Source of the DNA: JAEZKC01 sp046546375
Lineage (GTDB): Bacteria > Fibrobacterota > Chitinivibrionia > Chitinivibrionales > Chitinispirillaceae
Assembly (NCBI GenBank): GCA_046546375.1
Contig: JBKGXV010000003.1
Coordinates: 42,571-106,570, forward strand
Direction: 5' to 3'
Length of the DNA stretch: 64,000 nucleotides
Shown here: piece by piece, positions 43,275 to 51,626 of the stretch
How positions within the stretch are numbered: position 1 is the stretch's first letter
Layout: each line of letters starts with the position of its first letter
The notes under the pieces: model-generated
Told to the model about the DNA's origin: nothing
What the model saw: only the letters and a program-made list of their open reading frames with translations
Databases searched by the model: none
Program-made: the position numbers and the translations under genes

Positions 43275-44522
43275 TCAATCTTCGCAGTATTCTTTCAGCA
43301 GATGGAGAATCCGGTCACGGTAATTGCTTTTCTGGTTGAGCATGATGACAAAGGGGTGCAGACCGTTTGAAGTCGGGATGTAGCCTGCGTAGTTGGAAAC
43401 GCCGTTAAGGGTTCCGGATTTGACAAGAACACCTTGTTTGCGGGGCAGAATGTCCGAAAGCAGATCTTTACGTTTTTCCAAAATGCCGATCATCACATCC
43501 GCGGTAACTCTGTTTTTTCTGGAAATACCGGAACCCTCATGCATGACAAGTTGATCGGAGGGGATTTTCAGGTGTGTTCTTATGTAGTTCTCAAAGACGG
43601 CTTTGCCTTTTTCAAGAGTGGCCGGATACCCTTTTTTCTCTGCTCCCACTGTGAGAAAAAGCTGGTTGGCTATGAAATTGTTAGAGTATTTCTGAAGACC
43701 TCTGTTGATTTCCGTCAAATTTCTTGAATTGAAGTGCGTGTAGAGCGGCTTCCATGTGCTGTCGGTTTTGCAGCTGCCTATTTCACTGCTTGTGATACGT
43801 ATGCCGTGTTTTTTCAGTATGGCTATAAAAAGTTCCCCGGCGTAGTTGAGGCAGTCTTTGCGGTTGGCGGAAAGATTTATCCTCTCTCTGGTTCCCCGGG
43901 AAATCCATTTTCCCTTCAGTACGGCAAGGGGGGTCAGAGGGGTGACTTCTTCAGCTGAATGTATTTCACCTTTGTCACACTTTCTTATGTTGATGGTATT
44001 GAAATTGGTGACCAGCGCTCCGTTCAGAGCGTCATAGGGATTGGAGGTGGATGAAACGCCGGGAATCGTGATGTCGGTGAAGTTGGAGTTGTCGATGCTG
44101 ATCCTTTTTATATCCCTGCCCCCTCTTTTTTTCATTTCTTCGGCGATCAGTTCAATTTCTTCGGAAATCAGATAGGGATCGCCCCACCCTCTGATGACTA
44201 TTTCGTTACTGTCGCTAAGGGAAAAATCCGTTTTGAAACGGTAGCCGCTTCCCAGAAGGTCCGTGGCGATGGCAGAGGTGAGTATCTTTATGATGGATGC
44301 GGGAATGAAAAGGTCGCCGGTTCTGTGCGATATGAGAGTTTGACTGTTTGGATCATTCAGTACCACTGAACCGTTTGAGACATATTTGAGGATATTCTGC
44401 TCTATATGTTTTTTGGTTTTTGTGAATGCGGGAAGAGCACACAGATGCAGGGACAGAAATAAAAGGAGAATGAAATTGTGATATTTTATGCTCTGATTTG
44501 AATACAGCGGCTTAGAATTCAT
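43275..44522 (-). CDS. dacB: D-alanyl-D-alanine carboxypeptidase/endopeptidase (PBP4, S13 family)
   Basis: A 415-residue exported peptidase that trims or cleaves peptidoglycan cross-links. A signal peptide (FILLLFLSLHLCALPAF) is followed by the SxxK motif PASIIKIL, the SxN motif KYSNNFIANQ and KSG in VKSGTLNGVSNYAGYI. The large insertion domain between SxxK and SxN typical of PBP4 is present. Two ATGs are close together; the one at 44522 has AAGAAGG at good spacing. The gene runs convergent with leuA2. Confidence 0.9.
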   Translation of the reverse strand: MNSKPLYSNQSIKYHNFILLLFLSLHLCALPAFTKTKKHIEQNILKYVSNGSVVLNDPNSQTLISHRTGDLFIPASIIKILTSAIATDLLGSGYRFKTDFSLSDSNEIVIRGWGDPYLISEEIELIAEEMKKRGGRDIKRISIDNSNFTDITIPGVSSTSNPYDALNGALVTNFNTINIRKCDKGEIHSAEEVTPLTPLAVLKGKWISRGTRERINLSANRKDCLNYAGELFIAILKKHGIRITSSEIGSCKTDSTWKPLYTHFNSRNLTEINRGLQKYSNNFIANQLFLTVGAEKKGYPATLEKGKAVFENYIRTHLKIPSDQLVMHEGSGISRKNRVTADVMIGILEKRKDLLSDILPRKQGVLVKSGTLNGVSNYAGYIPTSNGLHPFVIMLNQKSNYRDRILHLLKEYCED

Positions 44523-44647
44523 TATCATCCTTCTTTAAAGTAACTCTTTTGTTAGAACAGATAACGTAAGTAGATAAGTGTTTATTGTTCCGAATGCTCT
44601 CCTCAAAAAAGGAACCGATAAGAGTATCGGACGTATGCCGGGAAAAG

Positions 44648-44670
44648 AAGACCGGTTTGAGGCCGGTCTT
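44648..44670 (-). terminator. Terminator of ychF
   Basis: On the minus strand AAGACCGG, loop of seven, CCGGTCTT, followed by CTTTT. The stem is 8 bp and overlaps the ychF stop codon. Confidence 0.6.
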
Positions 44671-45760
44671 ATACATTGAATTTGAAGAATATGATATCGC
44701 CGTCTTTGACTATATAATCCCGTCCTTCCGAACGCATTTTCCCTGCGGCTTTTATAGCTGCTTCCGTTTTATAGTTTTCCAGATCGTCCAGGGTATACAC
44801 ATCCGCTCTGATGAAGCCCTTTTCGAAATCGGTATGAATCACGCCTGCGGCCTGGGGTGCTGTTGATCCGGCGTTGATGGTCCAGGCGCGGTTTTCCTTT
44901 TCTCCTGCAGTGAAGAAGGTTTCAAGTCCCAGAAGTCTGTACACCGAACGGGCCAGTGTGTGCAGTCCGGGTTCGGGAAGGTCCAGTGTGTCCAGAAAAT
45001 CACTTCGCTCCTCGGGGGGAAGTTCAGCGATCTCCGCTTCCACTTTGCCGCTGATCTTGACATACTGTGAACCCTCCTGGGCGGCATGCTGGGCTACCGC
45101 TCTGACATGCTCGTTATCCTCCAGAAGTTCATCCTCACCCACATTTGTCACATAGAGAACGGGCTTGGAGGACAGAAGGTGCATATCTGAAACCATTTCA
45201 AGTTCTTCGGGCTGGAGCGCTTTGCGTGCGGGGATGCCTTCGGAGAGTCTGGCGTGGATTTTTTCATACACCGCCAGTTTCGCTTTCATCTCCTTGTCAC
45301 CCGTTTTGGCGGCTTTGGCCACTCTGGTAAGTCCCCGTTCGGCAGTTTCAAGATCCTTGAAAATAAGTTCGGTGTCGATGGTGGAGATGTCTCTCAGGGG
45401 ATCGATACCTCCGTCCACATGAACGACATCACCGTTGTCGAAACAACGGATCACATGCACTACCGCGTCCACGCTTTTGATATGGCCCAGAAACTGGTTT
45501 CCCAGCCCTTCGCCCTTGCTGGCACCTCTGACCAGCCCCGCGATATCAATGAGTTCCATGAAAGCTGGGATGACTTTATCGGTGGGGATGAGGTTGGTGA
45601 TTCGTTCCAGGCGCTGATCGGGAACGGCCACCATGCCGTGGTTGGGGTCGATGGTGCAGAAGGGGTAGTTAGCCGCTTCGGCTTTTCCCGAACAGAGTGC
45701 GTTGAAGATTGTTGATTTGCCCACGTTGGGCAGACCGATGATACCTGCTGCTAGTCCCAT
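44669..45760 (-). CDS. ychF: Redox-regulated ATPase/GTPase YchF
   Basis: A 363-residue Obg-family P-loop protein that prefers ATP. It has GLPNVGKSTIFNAL (G1), NYPFCTIDPN (switch), DIAGLVRGASKGEGLGNQFL (G3), VTNVGEDE in place of the usual NKxD specificity motif, and a C-terminal TGS-like domain (IRADVYTLDDLENY...GRDYIVKDGDIIFFKF). This N-x-x-E replacement is the known basis for YchF's ATP use. It associates with ribosomes and translation stress. The ATG at 45760 has GAAGGA six bases upstream; the frame is open further upstream without a usable start. Confidence 0.95.
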   Translation of the reverse strand: MGLAAGIIGLPNVGKSTIFNALCSGKAEAANYPFCTIDPNHGMVAVPDQRLERITNLIPTDKVIPAFMELIDIAGLVRGASKGEGLGNQFLGHIKSVDAVVHVIRCFDNGDVVHVDGGIDPLRDISTIDTELIFKDLETAERGLTRVAKAAKTGDKEMKAKLAVYEKIHARLSEGIPARKALQPEELEMVSDMHLLSSKPVLYVTNVGEDELLEDNEHVRAVAQHAAQEGSQYVKISGKVEAEIAELPPEERSDFLDTLDLPEPGLHTLARSVYRLLGLETFFTAGEKENRAWTINAGSTAPQAAGVIHTDFEKGFIRADVYTLDDLENYKTEAAIKAAGKMRSEGRDYIVKDGDIIFFKFNV

Positions 45761-45946
45761 GTTTTTCCTTCTTCGATTGGTGCGATTTTCAAGAGTGGTA
45801 AAATAGCTTGTGGCCCCCCGTCCGCTCAAAGGATTGCGGATGTTTCCGGCCTTATTTTTGCTCCGTACTGATATTTCAATACAAACGGTCATTGATACCG
45901 TGTGCGTAAAGAGAGAAAACAAGCCCCCCAGTAAGGGAGGATGTTC

Positions 45947-46447
45947 ATGTTTCCCGATAGAAAAGTGACCTCTGAAGTCATTCTCCCCATTCTGAAGAAC
46001 GTGACCATATTTGCGGGTCTGACCGAGCGGGAGATCTGCACCATTTACGACTCCTGTTTTCTCATGGAGGCGGGGGTGGGTGATGTGCTTCTGGAGGAGG
46101 GCAAGGCCGCCACCGAGATATTCGTTATTCTTCGGGGGCGGATCACCATCGTTTTGAATCTTCATGACAAGCCTCTTGAGGTGATGGAGTTCGGTCCGGG
46201 CAACTGTCTTGGAGAGGCTTCGGTCATAGGGATCCAGAATCACAGTGCATCCGCGGTGGTGCTTGAGGAGGCTTCGCTTCTGGTTTTGAGCCGCAAGGTT
46301 CTCATGGAGATTTTCGAGACAGACAACCGATTATTTTCGCTTCTGATATTAAATATCGCACGGGAGATTGCCAGGCGGCTTCACCACACGGATGAGATAC
46401 TGCTTCACTACGGTCGTGGCGAGAGAAGCCGGGTGGAGGAGGGGTAG
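45947..46447 (+). CDS. Cyclic-nucleotide-binding-domain protein without output domain
   Basis: A 166-residue Crp-type sensor domain: ILKNVTIFAGLTEREICTIYDSCF, then GDVLLEEGKAATEIFVILRGRITIV and FGPGNCLGEASVIGIQNHSASAVVLEEASLLVL. The phosphate-binding cassette normally reads FGE(L/M)AL-x4-R-x-A. Here it is LGEASVIGIQNHSASA, lacking the arginine, so cNMP binding is doubtful. No helix-turn-helix is present. It may act by protein contact. The ATG at 45947 lies six bases after GGAGG. Confidence 0.82.
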   Translation: MFPDRKVTSEVILPILKNVTIFAGLTEREICTIYDSCFLMEAGVGDVLLEEGKAATEIFVILRGRITIVLNLHDKPLEVMEFGPGNCLGEASVIGIQNHSASAVVLEEASLLVLSRKVLMEIFETDNRLFSLLILNIAREIARRLHHTDEILLHYGRGERSRVEEG

Positions 46448-46477
46448 CATGGGGGGGGAGAGAGAGAGGGGACGGAA

Positions 46478-46507
46478 ATCCCGGAGGTGAAATTCACCTC
46501 CGGGGCA
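46478..46507 (+). repeat. REP-like palindrome, copy 2 (upstream of the RAYT gene)
   Basis: Arms of 12 bp around a single A: CCCGGAGGTGAA (46480-46491) and its complement (46493-46504). The 30 bases 46478-46507 are identical to copy 3 at 47727-47756. It ends 61 bases before the transposase gene. Confidence 0.88.
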
Positions 46508-46568
46508 GCCCTCTTTTCTTCCCCCGTTTCCTCAGAAAAACGTACCAACCCAAATAAAGGAATCGGTT

Positions 46569-47528
46569 ATGAGCACCAAACCGCGAGTAGTCGTGTCACA
46601 TTCCTATTATCAGATCCGCTCCGAAGCAGCAACCGGTCTCAAACTTTTCCCCACCCGCGAGCAGGCGGAGTTTTTCTGCTTTCAGCTCGAGCGGCTGGTT
46701 GAAGATGCCTGCTTCACTCTGGTGGAGAAGAGTCTTCAGCAGGACCATTATCATCTGGTGGTGAAGGTGAGCGAGATTTCCGTTTCCTGGTTTATGCGCA
46801 CTCTGAATTCCATCTATGCCAAATACCTCAACACTCACTATCAGCGCCACGGCACCGTGTTTCCCAGAAGGTTCGCTTCGGCGATTCTGGATGAAGAGTA
46901 CGGGCTGAGGGAAGTTTCCTGTCATGTGCATCTCAATCCGCTGCGCTGTAAAAAGAAAATACCGGAAATACTGGATGATTACGGTCGCGGTGTTTTCGGT
47001 CCGGAGTGCCCGGCCGGGAATTTCGGGCTTTTCTCCCGCACTGAGGAAACTCTCCGTCATCTGGACTTTCTCAAATTCAATTGCGGAAGTGACCGCTATG
47101 ATGAAATTATCCGCAGAGTGAGAAGGGCGAACCGATTCGGACATCGTTATCCGGACCCCTCCTATTGTGTAATCGGCAGGGGTGTGTTCACAGACATTTG
47201 TCTGGATGTGCATGGAAGCAGACAGATCAGAATCAGGAAGAACAGGAAAAGGGATCCGTTGCGGTTTATCGGGTTTTATTACCAAAGACTCAAAAAACGC
47301 GATCCTTTCAGAGAAGTGGAGCTGTCCTTGAGAGGGTATGGTGACTGCCGGTCCAGAGCCCGTGAACTGATTGCACTTCTGACGGTTTTCAGGCTGGAGT
47401 TTTCGGGTGCTGATCTGGCTCGTTTTCTGGGAGTGACCCGTTCGGCGGTTTCCAGAATGATACGGCGGTGTGCGGGGGGGACCCGCAGCTGGAGCGCCAT
47501 ACGGAAGGTGTTGGCGAATTACCGGTAG
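46569..47528 (+). CDS. REP-associated tyrosine transposase (RAYT, TnpA-REP-like)
   Basis: A 319-residue Y1/HUH-superfamily protein. The HUH motif is H60-Y61-H62 (QQDHYHLVVKV); then KYLNTHYQRHGTVFPRRF and VHLNPLRC, the RAYT hallmark. In relatives that motif usually reads YIxxNPVR; here a His (H119) occupies the Tyr position, so strand cleavage may be lost or use another Tyr. The C-terminal 100 residues carry a helix-turn-helix (FSGADLARFLGVTRSAVSRMIRR). The gene is single, not flanked by insertion-sequence ends, but by two identical REP-like palindromes in the same orientation, as expected of domesticated RAYTs that mobilise or maintain REPs. Confidence 0.85.
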   Translation: MSTKPRVVVSHSYYQIRSEAATGLKLFPTREQAEFFCFQLERLVEDACFTLVEKSLQQDHYHLVVKVSEISVSWFMRTLNSIYAKYLNTHYQRHGTVFPRRFASAILDEEYGLREVSCHVHLNPLRCKKKIPEILDDYGRGVFGPECPAGNFGLFSRTEETLRHLDFLKFNCGSDRYDEIIRRVRRANRFGHRYPDPSYCVIGRGVFTDICLDVHGSRQIRIRKNRKRDPLRFIGFYYQRLKKRDPFREVELSLRGYGDCRSRARELIALLTVFRLEFSGADLARFLGVTRSAVSRMIRRCAGGTRSWSAIRKVLANYR

Positions 47529-47719
47529 CGTCCGGTCTGTGTTTTTCACTGATTCTCATTTTCGGAAAAATGGTCTGGTGAATGCTGGGCTCTGTGCTTC
47601 TTATTGTCCGGAAAGCCGGTTTGGGGTGACTGAGAGCGGAAATTGAGGATGGGATGGGTGAGAGGTGTGCGGCACGGGGTTATTTTTCAGGACGGGAGGT
47701 GGGGAGCCTGCAGTCCGGC

Positions 47720-48553
47720 CTATTCCATCCCGGAGGTGAAATTCACCTCCGGGGCACTCTGAAGCCCAAGCTCCCGCCGCGCGTTCCCGCTTAAAACCGC
47801 CTCCTTCTCCTCATCGCTCAGCCTCGTCTTCTCTATCCACCTCACGCACTCCCCCTGATCATACCAGGGTGAGTCCGTTCCGAAAAGAATTCTGTCCGTA
47901 CCGTGTCTGCGGCAGAGGCGCACAAACGTTTCGGGGTTCATGAGGTGGTAGATCGCCGAGGTGTCAAAGAGAATGTCTTCTCCCAGAAGAACCTCCTCCA
48001 CTCTGTCCCATACCATCCAGCCGCCCATATGTGCCGCGACCATTCGAAGCCGTGGGAAATCGCGGCGGACCTGGCGGATCGCGTGCGGCAGCGCATGATC
48101 GCAGCTGAAGGGACCCGGATCCTTGCCGGTATGGAAAACGACGATCAGCCCTGAAGAGGCCAGACTTTCATACATGGGATAGATTCTGAAATCATCAACA
48201 TGGAAATCCTGGTATTCCGGGTGAAATTTGATTCCTCTGATGCCGGTTTCAACCAGCCGGTCAATCTCCTCCTCGAAGTTTTCTGTTTCGGGGTGAAGAG
48301 TTCCGAACTGGAAAATCCCTTTCTCGGGATTCCGGGCGCATGTCTTGTTGATGGCTGTAACCTGGGAGGGTTTGGTGGCAATTGAGAGGGTGACCGAATG
48401 GCTGATATTGTTTTGTTTCATGGACTGTTTCAGTCCGTTCATGGTGCCGTCGGTGTGGTTTTGCATAACCGGAGCGTTTTCAATCAGTTGAGCGATGGCC
48501 CTGGGGGCCAGATCGTCCGGGAACACGTGGGTGTGAAAATCGATGATATTCAT
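47720..48553 (-). CDS. Amidohydrolase-family (TIM-barrel) metal-dependent hydrolase
   Basis: The 277-residue protein begins MNIIDFHTHVFPDD, with the HxH metal pair of amidohydrolase_2 enzymes. It continues with GIRGIKFHPEYQDF, VVFHTGKDPGPF, VAAHMGGW and the late LFGTDSPWYDQGE with the catalytic Asp. Relatives act as decarboxylases or hydrolases of cyclic or aromatic acids; the substrate here is unknown. The start at 48553 matches the family; the ribosome site is weak. The C-terminal tail (PEVNFTSGME) derives from REP copy 3, so the ancestral stop was probably displaced. Confidence 0.85.
   Translation of the reverse strand: MNIIDFHTHVFPDDLAPRAIAQLIENAPVMQNHTDGTMNGLKQSMKQNNISHSVTLSIATKPSQVTAINKTCARNPEKGIFQFGTLHPETENFEEEIDRLVETGIRGIKFHPEYQDFHVDDFRIYPMYESLASSGLIVVFHTGKDPGPFSCDHALPHAIRQVRRDFPRLRMVAAHMGGWMVWDRVEEVLLGEDILFDTSAIYHLMNPETFVRLCRRHGTDRILFGTDSPWYDQGECVRWIEKTRLSDEEKEAVLSGNARRELGLQSAPEVNFTSGME
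47727..47756 (+). repeat. REP-like palindrome, copy 3, inside the 3' end of a coding sequence
   Basis: Identical over 30 bases to copy 2. On the minus strand it encodes most of the final residues of the amidohydrolase gene (PEVNFTSG), followed by Met-Glu-stop. It lies about 200 bases after the transposase stop. Confidence 0.88.
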
Positions 48554-48597
48554 ATGCTGCCGCTTTCTGTCGTTATGAGCGGATAAAATGGAGCTTA

Positions 48598-48633
48598 CCC
48601 CGGAGGTGACTTCTGCATGAATCACCTCCGGGG
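48598..48633 (+). repeat. REP-like palindrome, copy 4
   Basis: Arms CCCCGGAGGTGA (48598-48609) and TCACCTCCGGGG (48622-48633), 12 perfect pairs, with a 12-base loop ending ATGAA. It lies between the amidohydrolase start and the stop of the LiaF-like gene, ten bases from the latter. Confidence 0.88.
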
Positions 48634-48643
48634 GGTGGGGCCT

Positions 48644-49171
48644 TCACCGTCCCTCTATCCGCATACTCCCGAACACAACATTCGCATCCACGAACCGGTG
48701 CGCTTTGCCCTTTTCATAAGCATTGTTCACATAATTATAGGTGCCGAAACTGATCGTGTTGCCGTCCGGAAGCGTGGCCCCGGCGAATACCGCGTCTACC
48801 TTGACACGGGTGGGCACATCATCCGATATGCGCAGAACGCTGGAGCCGAATACCGTGTTCACTTCAAACTTTTCACCCTCATCGGGCAGCGGCTGAGTCG
48901 CATCAACCGCGGCTTTGCCGAAAATCACACTGTATTCTCTGCCTGTACCGGTTTTGAGATCTTTTTCCTCGAAAATGACCGAATTCTGACCGGTCTGAAA
49001 CCAGCTTCCACCCACAAGCACCCGTATTCCGGCATAAATCAGAAGAAACGCCACCACAATACGGAATACCGGGATGTGAATTTTGAAAATCATCTGAAGA
49101 ATGATCGAAAGTCCGATCAGAATGAGTATGACACCCCAGAATACTCCAGAAAAAAGAAAACCCATTTTCAC
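48644..49171 (-). CDS. LiaF/DUF5668-like membrane protein
   Basis: The 175-residue protein has two closely spaced helices (GVFWGVILILIGLSIILQMIF and IVVAFLLIYAGIRVLVGG). A soluble beta-rich C-terminal domain follows, with repeated FGxxxVD and VFGSS patterns (VIFGKAAVDAT, VNTVFGSSVLRI, VDANVVFGSMRI). These are typical of the cell-wall-active-antibiotic-response (LiaF) C-terminal domain. A GTG start at 49171 overlaps the stop of the glycosyltransferase gene by four bases (GTGA), with GGAG six bases upstream. LiaF-like proteins modulate envelope-stress signalling; no LiaRS-type genes are nearby. Confidence 0.75.
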   Translation of the reverse strand: MKMGFLFSGVFWGVILILIGLSIILQMIFKIHIPVFRIVVAFLLIYAGIRVLVGGSWFQTGQNSVIFEEKDLKTGTGREYSVIFGKAAVDATQPLPDEGEKFEVNTVFGSSVLRISDDVPTRVKVDAVFAGATLPDGNTISFGTYNYVNNAYEKGKAHRFVDANVVFGSMRIEGR

Positions 49172-50202
49172 ACAATTCTCCTTTCAGAAAAATCAAATCC
49201 CAAAATTTGTCTGTAAACCTCTATGTAGGAGCGGGCCATGGTCTGCACTGAAAATCGGCTCTCCGCAGTCTTTCTGCAGTGATGTCTTGAAATGGTTTTC
49301 ACTTTATCCACAAATTCCACTGCTTCTGAAACACTGCGCGCCAGAAATCCGCTGCGGCCATGTTCTATGATTTCGCTCATACTGCCCCGGTTGAATGCGA
49401 TGACCGGGGTTCCGCAGGCCAGCGCTTCCACCACCGAGAGGCCGAATGGCTCGTTGAAATTGACGGGATGAAGCATGGCATATGCTCCTCCCAGAAGCTT
49501 GTCGCGTTCCGCAGGCTGCACGCTTCCCGCATAGATCACGTTTTTATCATCAATAAAGGGTTTCACCTCTTGCTCGAAATAGTGCTGATCCTGAATGATC
49601 CCCGCCATGATAAGCCGGCGTCCGCTTCTGCGGGCGATATCTATTGCCTCTTTTGCTCCTTTGTCGTGGTGCATCCTGCTCAGGAACAGAAGGTAGTCTT
49701 CACTTTTTTCCCTGTAGGTGAATTGCCTGAGATCAATACCATGATGAATGGTTTTGATATACCGCAGCTGGTCGGAACGGTCCGCATCGCTTATGGAAAT
49801 GTAGTGCACCCGATCGTTGTATTTCCTGTACACCGGGATGATCTTGGGTGAGGAGAAACCGTGAATCGTGGTGATGACAGGGGTTTTGGTCTGGTTGCTG
49901 AAGCAGAGCGGGAGAAAGTCGAAGTGGTTGTGGACAAGGTCGAAGTGGTGAGCTTTATCAAAGCAGTTGCTGATATGAAGCGCTTCGCACACCTTGGCAT
50001 CGCTCAACCTGTCTTCTTCATATCCTTTGGGGATGGTCCAGTCAAGTTTTGCGCTGGTGATGCTGTCGCCGGTGGCGAAGAGGGTGACATCCAGGCCCTG
50101 TTTGACCAGCTCTTCGGTGAGAAGCGAGCTGACAAGCTCCCATGGTCCGTAGTGCCGCGGCGGAGTTCTCCAGGCGACCGGTGAGAGCATTGCTATCTTC
50201 AT
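49168..50202 (-). CDS. Glycosyltransferase family 4
   Basis: A 344-residue GT-B glycosyltransferase. MKIAMLSPVAWRTPPRHYGPWELVSSLLTEEL is the acceptor-side start, followed by DLVHNHFDF, ITTIHGF and LFLSRMHHDKGAKEAI. NFNEPFGLSVVEALACGTPVIAFNRGSMSEI is the EX7E donor site. The PPRHYGPWE opening occurs in a subgroup of small-molecule or lipid glycosyltransferases. It is co-transcribed with the LiaF-like gene by a four-base overlap. The ATG at 50202 is favoured by family alignment; a GTG at 50220 is possible. Confidence 0.88.
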   Translation of the reverse strand: MKIAMLSPVAWRTPPRHYGPWELVSSLLTEELVKQGLDVTLFATGDSITSAKLDWTIPKGYEEDRLSDAKVCEALHISNCFDKAHHFDLVHNHFDFLPLCFSNQTKTPVITTIHGFSSPKIIPVYRKYNDRVHYISISDADRSDQLRYIKTIHHGIDLRQFTYREKSEDYLLFLSRMHHDKGAKEAIDIARRSGRRLIMAGIIQDQHYFEQEVKPFIDDKNVIYAGSVQPAERDKLLGGAYAMLHPVNFNEPFGLSVVEALACGTPVIAFNRGSMSEIIEHGRSGFLARSVSEAVEFVDKVKTISRHHCRKTAESRFSVQTMARSYIEVYRQILGFDFSERRIV

Positions 50203-50470
50203 AAGTGTTTTTCCGTTCACGTCTGATCTGATCTGCCGTCTGCCCGTGAGTGCTTGAGCAATATTCGTTCCTCGAGAAAGGAACTTTTTACAAATTAAAT
50301 TGCGGCAGAGCGGTTGGGAACATGTTGAATTTTTTTGGCTGCGGATTTTTCTGCCCGGGTGATCGTGAAGTTCATCGTGCTCACAGGTGTTTGGACAGAG
50401 GGTGGCTGCCGGTTGGAAATTCCAGCATGAAAATTGTAAGTGGTTGATTCACGGGGGAAAGGTATGTCTG

Positions 50471-50506
50471 CCCCGGAGATGTATTAATGAAAAATCACCT
50501 CCGGGG
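50471..50506 (+). repeat. REP-like palindrome, copy 5
   Basis: CCCCGGAGATG (50471-50481) and CACCTCCGGGG (50496-50506), one mismatch, loop containing TGAAAAAT. The 50203-50756 interval has no convincing gene; it holds copies 5 and 6 and otherwise nothing recognised. Confidence 0.85.
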
Positions 50507-50713
50507 CTTCCTTTCAGCAAACGCGGTTTTACCCCTGCCGCACTCCTGCAGGCCATCTTTTAAATGAGGTACTGACAGGTATGAGAAGAATTATTGGTGA
50601 TTAGTCGGAAATGAATCCTCGCACATACGCCATTTGTGAAATTCCGACTTCCCTGTGAGGTATTCAGAAAAAATGATGAAAGCGGTTGAATTATCGAAAA
50701 AAGGCGTTTCTGT

Positions 50714-50748
50714 CCCGGAGGTGCATTATTGAAAATTCACCTCCGGGG
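50714..50748 (+). repeat. REP-like palindrome, copy 6
   Basis: CCCGGAGGTG (50714-50723) and CACCTCCGGG (50738-50747), perfect arms, loop containing TTGAAAATT. It begins nine bases beyond the stop of the minus-strand lipoprotein gene. Confidence 0.88.
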
Positions 50749-50756
50749 AACTCCGC

Positions 50757-51269
50757 TCAGGACCGCTCGAATGCAAGCGCCACATCCTCAAGCATCTCCC
50801 CCGTAATATAATCCGGCAGATCTATACCCATCGACGGCGCCAGAGGATAAAGCGTCTTAAGCGATAAAAGAAAAATGTCGTTCTCCACCTCTATCGGTAC
50901 AGGTATCACCTGGCACTCCACTTTACTCAAAACGCCCTCCGAATCAAGCGACCTGCACTCGCTGCCGTCCAGATAAAGCGTGTCGTTGGCCTCTGACCAG
51001 CTCCCCACACTGTTCAGCGCCGTCTCACCGCTCTCAGGATAGGTCACGTTCAGCTCATAAGTGTTTGTTTCCCCGATATTCATCTCTATGCGCATCTCCT
51101 CCTGCACAAAAGAGCCTAAATTTATATTTTTCGTTGTATCCTTAGTCTGAGGAGACAAGGTGTTCACCCATAGACCCACATGTGCCGGAAGATCGGATTC
51201 GTTTTCCGTTCCGAACATGCAGCCGGTCACTATCAGGGCCGATACAGCCAGTACACTCACATATCTCAT
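50757..51269 (-). CDS. Hypothetical lipoprotein
   Basis: The protein has 170 residues. The N-terminus MRYVSVLAVSALIVTGC is a lipoprotein signal with the cleavage Cys at residue 17. The mature part is acidic, beta-rich and has one internal pair of cysteines (SECRSLDSEGVLSKVECQV), suggesting a disulfide hairpin. No family is recognised. The +2 residue of the mature protein is Met (CMFG), not Asp, so outer-membrane localisation is plausible. AGGAG lies about nine bases before the ATG. It stands alone, followed by REP copy 6. Confidence 0.75.
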   Translation of the reverse strand: MRYVSVLAVSALIVTGCMFGTENESDLPAHVGLWVNTLSPQTKDTTKNINLGSFVQEEMRIEMNIGETNTYELNVTYPESGETALNSVGSWSEANDTLYLDGSECRSLDSEGVLSKVECQVIPVPIEVENDIFLLSLKTLYPLAPSMGIDLPDYITGEMLEDVALAFERS

Positions 51270-51389
51270 CCAAACTCTCCTTTTTTATGCATCAATACGC
51301 TTCAATAATAGAAAATAATAAACAGAGCCGCCTTGTGGTGGTGAATGATGTATTTTTGAAGCGAACAGTGAAAACAGACGGAGTTGCTG

Positions 51390-51626
51390 ATGACATTTCA
51401 AGTGGCGATCGCGATCACCTTGCTGGTGGTGCTTTTCATTCTCTTTCTGGTGATAAGCAAGACCATGAACAGCATCATTAACATGCTCTATAAATTCGAG
51501 TATCTGCTCCAGAAGGAGTATGAGATCAAGGAGGAAGCACTGGAGGTGAAGAAGGTGCTTGCGGAGCAGGAGAAAAAGCAGCAGGAGCGGGACAAAATCA
51601 GGCAGGAGTATGAGGAAAATGAGTGA
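51390..51626 (+). CDS. Small membrane protein with C-terminal coiled coil
   Basis: The 78-residue product has one N-terminal transmembrane helix (VAIAITLLVVLFILFLVI), then a highly charged helix rich in Glu, Lys and Gln (YEIKEEALEVKKVLAEQEKKQQERDK), predicted coiled coil. No homologous family is recognised. GGAG lies seven bases before the ATG. The stop overlaps the start of gmk by eight bases, so it is translationally coupled to guanylate kinase and belongs to the kinase/ABC operon. A scaffold role at the membrane is conceivable. Confidence 0.7.
   Translation: MTFQVAIAITLLVVLFILFLVISKTMNSIINMLYKFEYLLQKEYEIKEEALEVKKVLAEQEKKQQERDKIRQEYEENE

Noticed and set aside
46596..47549. 317-codon open frame antisense to the RAYT gene
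   Set aside because: The RAYT frame shows HUH and NPLR motifs; the antisense product has no recognisable feature.
46478..47756. Interpretation of the RAYT and its two flanking palindromes as an insertion sequence with inverted terminal repeats
   Set aside because: The flanking copies are direct, each a complete palindrome, and further copies lie outside; this fits REP/RAYT, not an IS unit.
50250..50447. 65-codon open frame in the gap before the lipoprotein gene
   Set aside because: No ribosome site, odd composition and no domain; the interval looks non-coding apart from REP copies.
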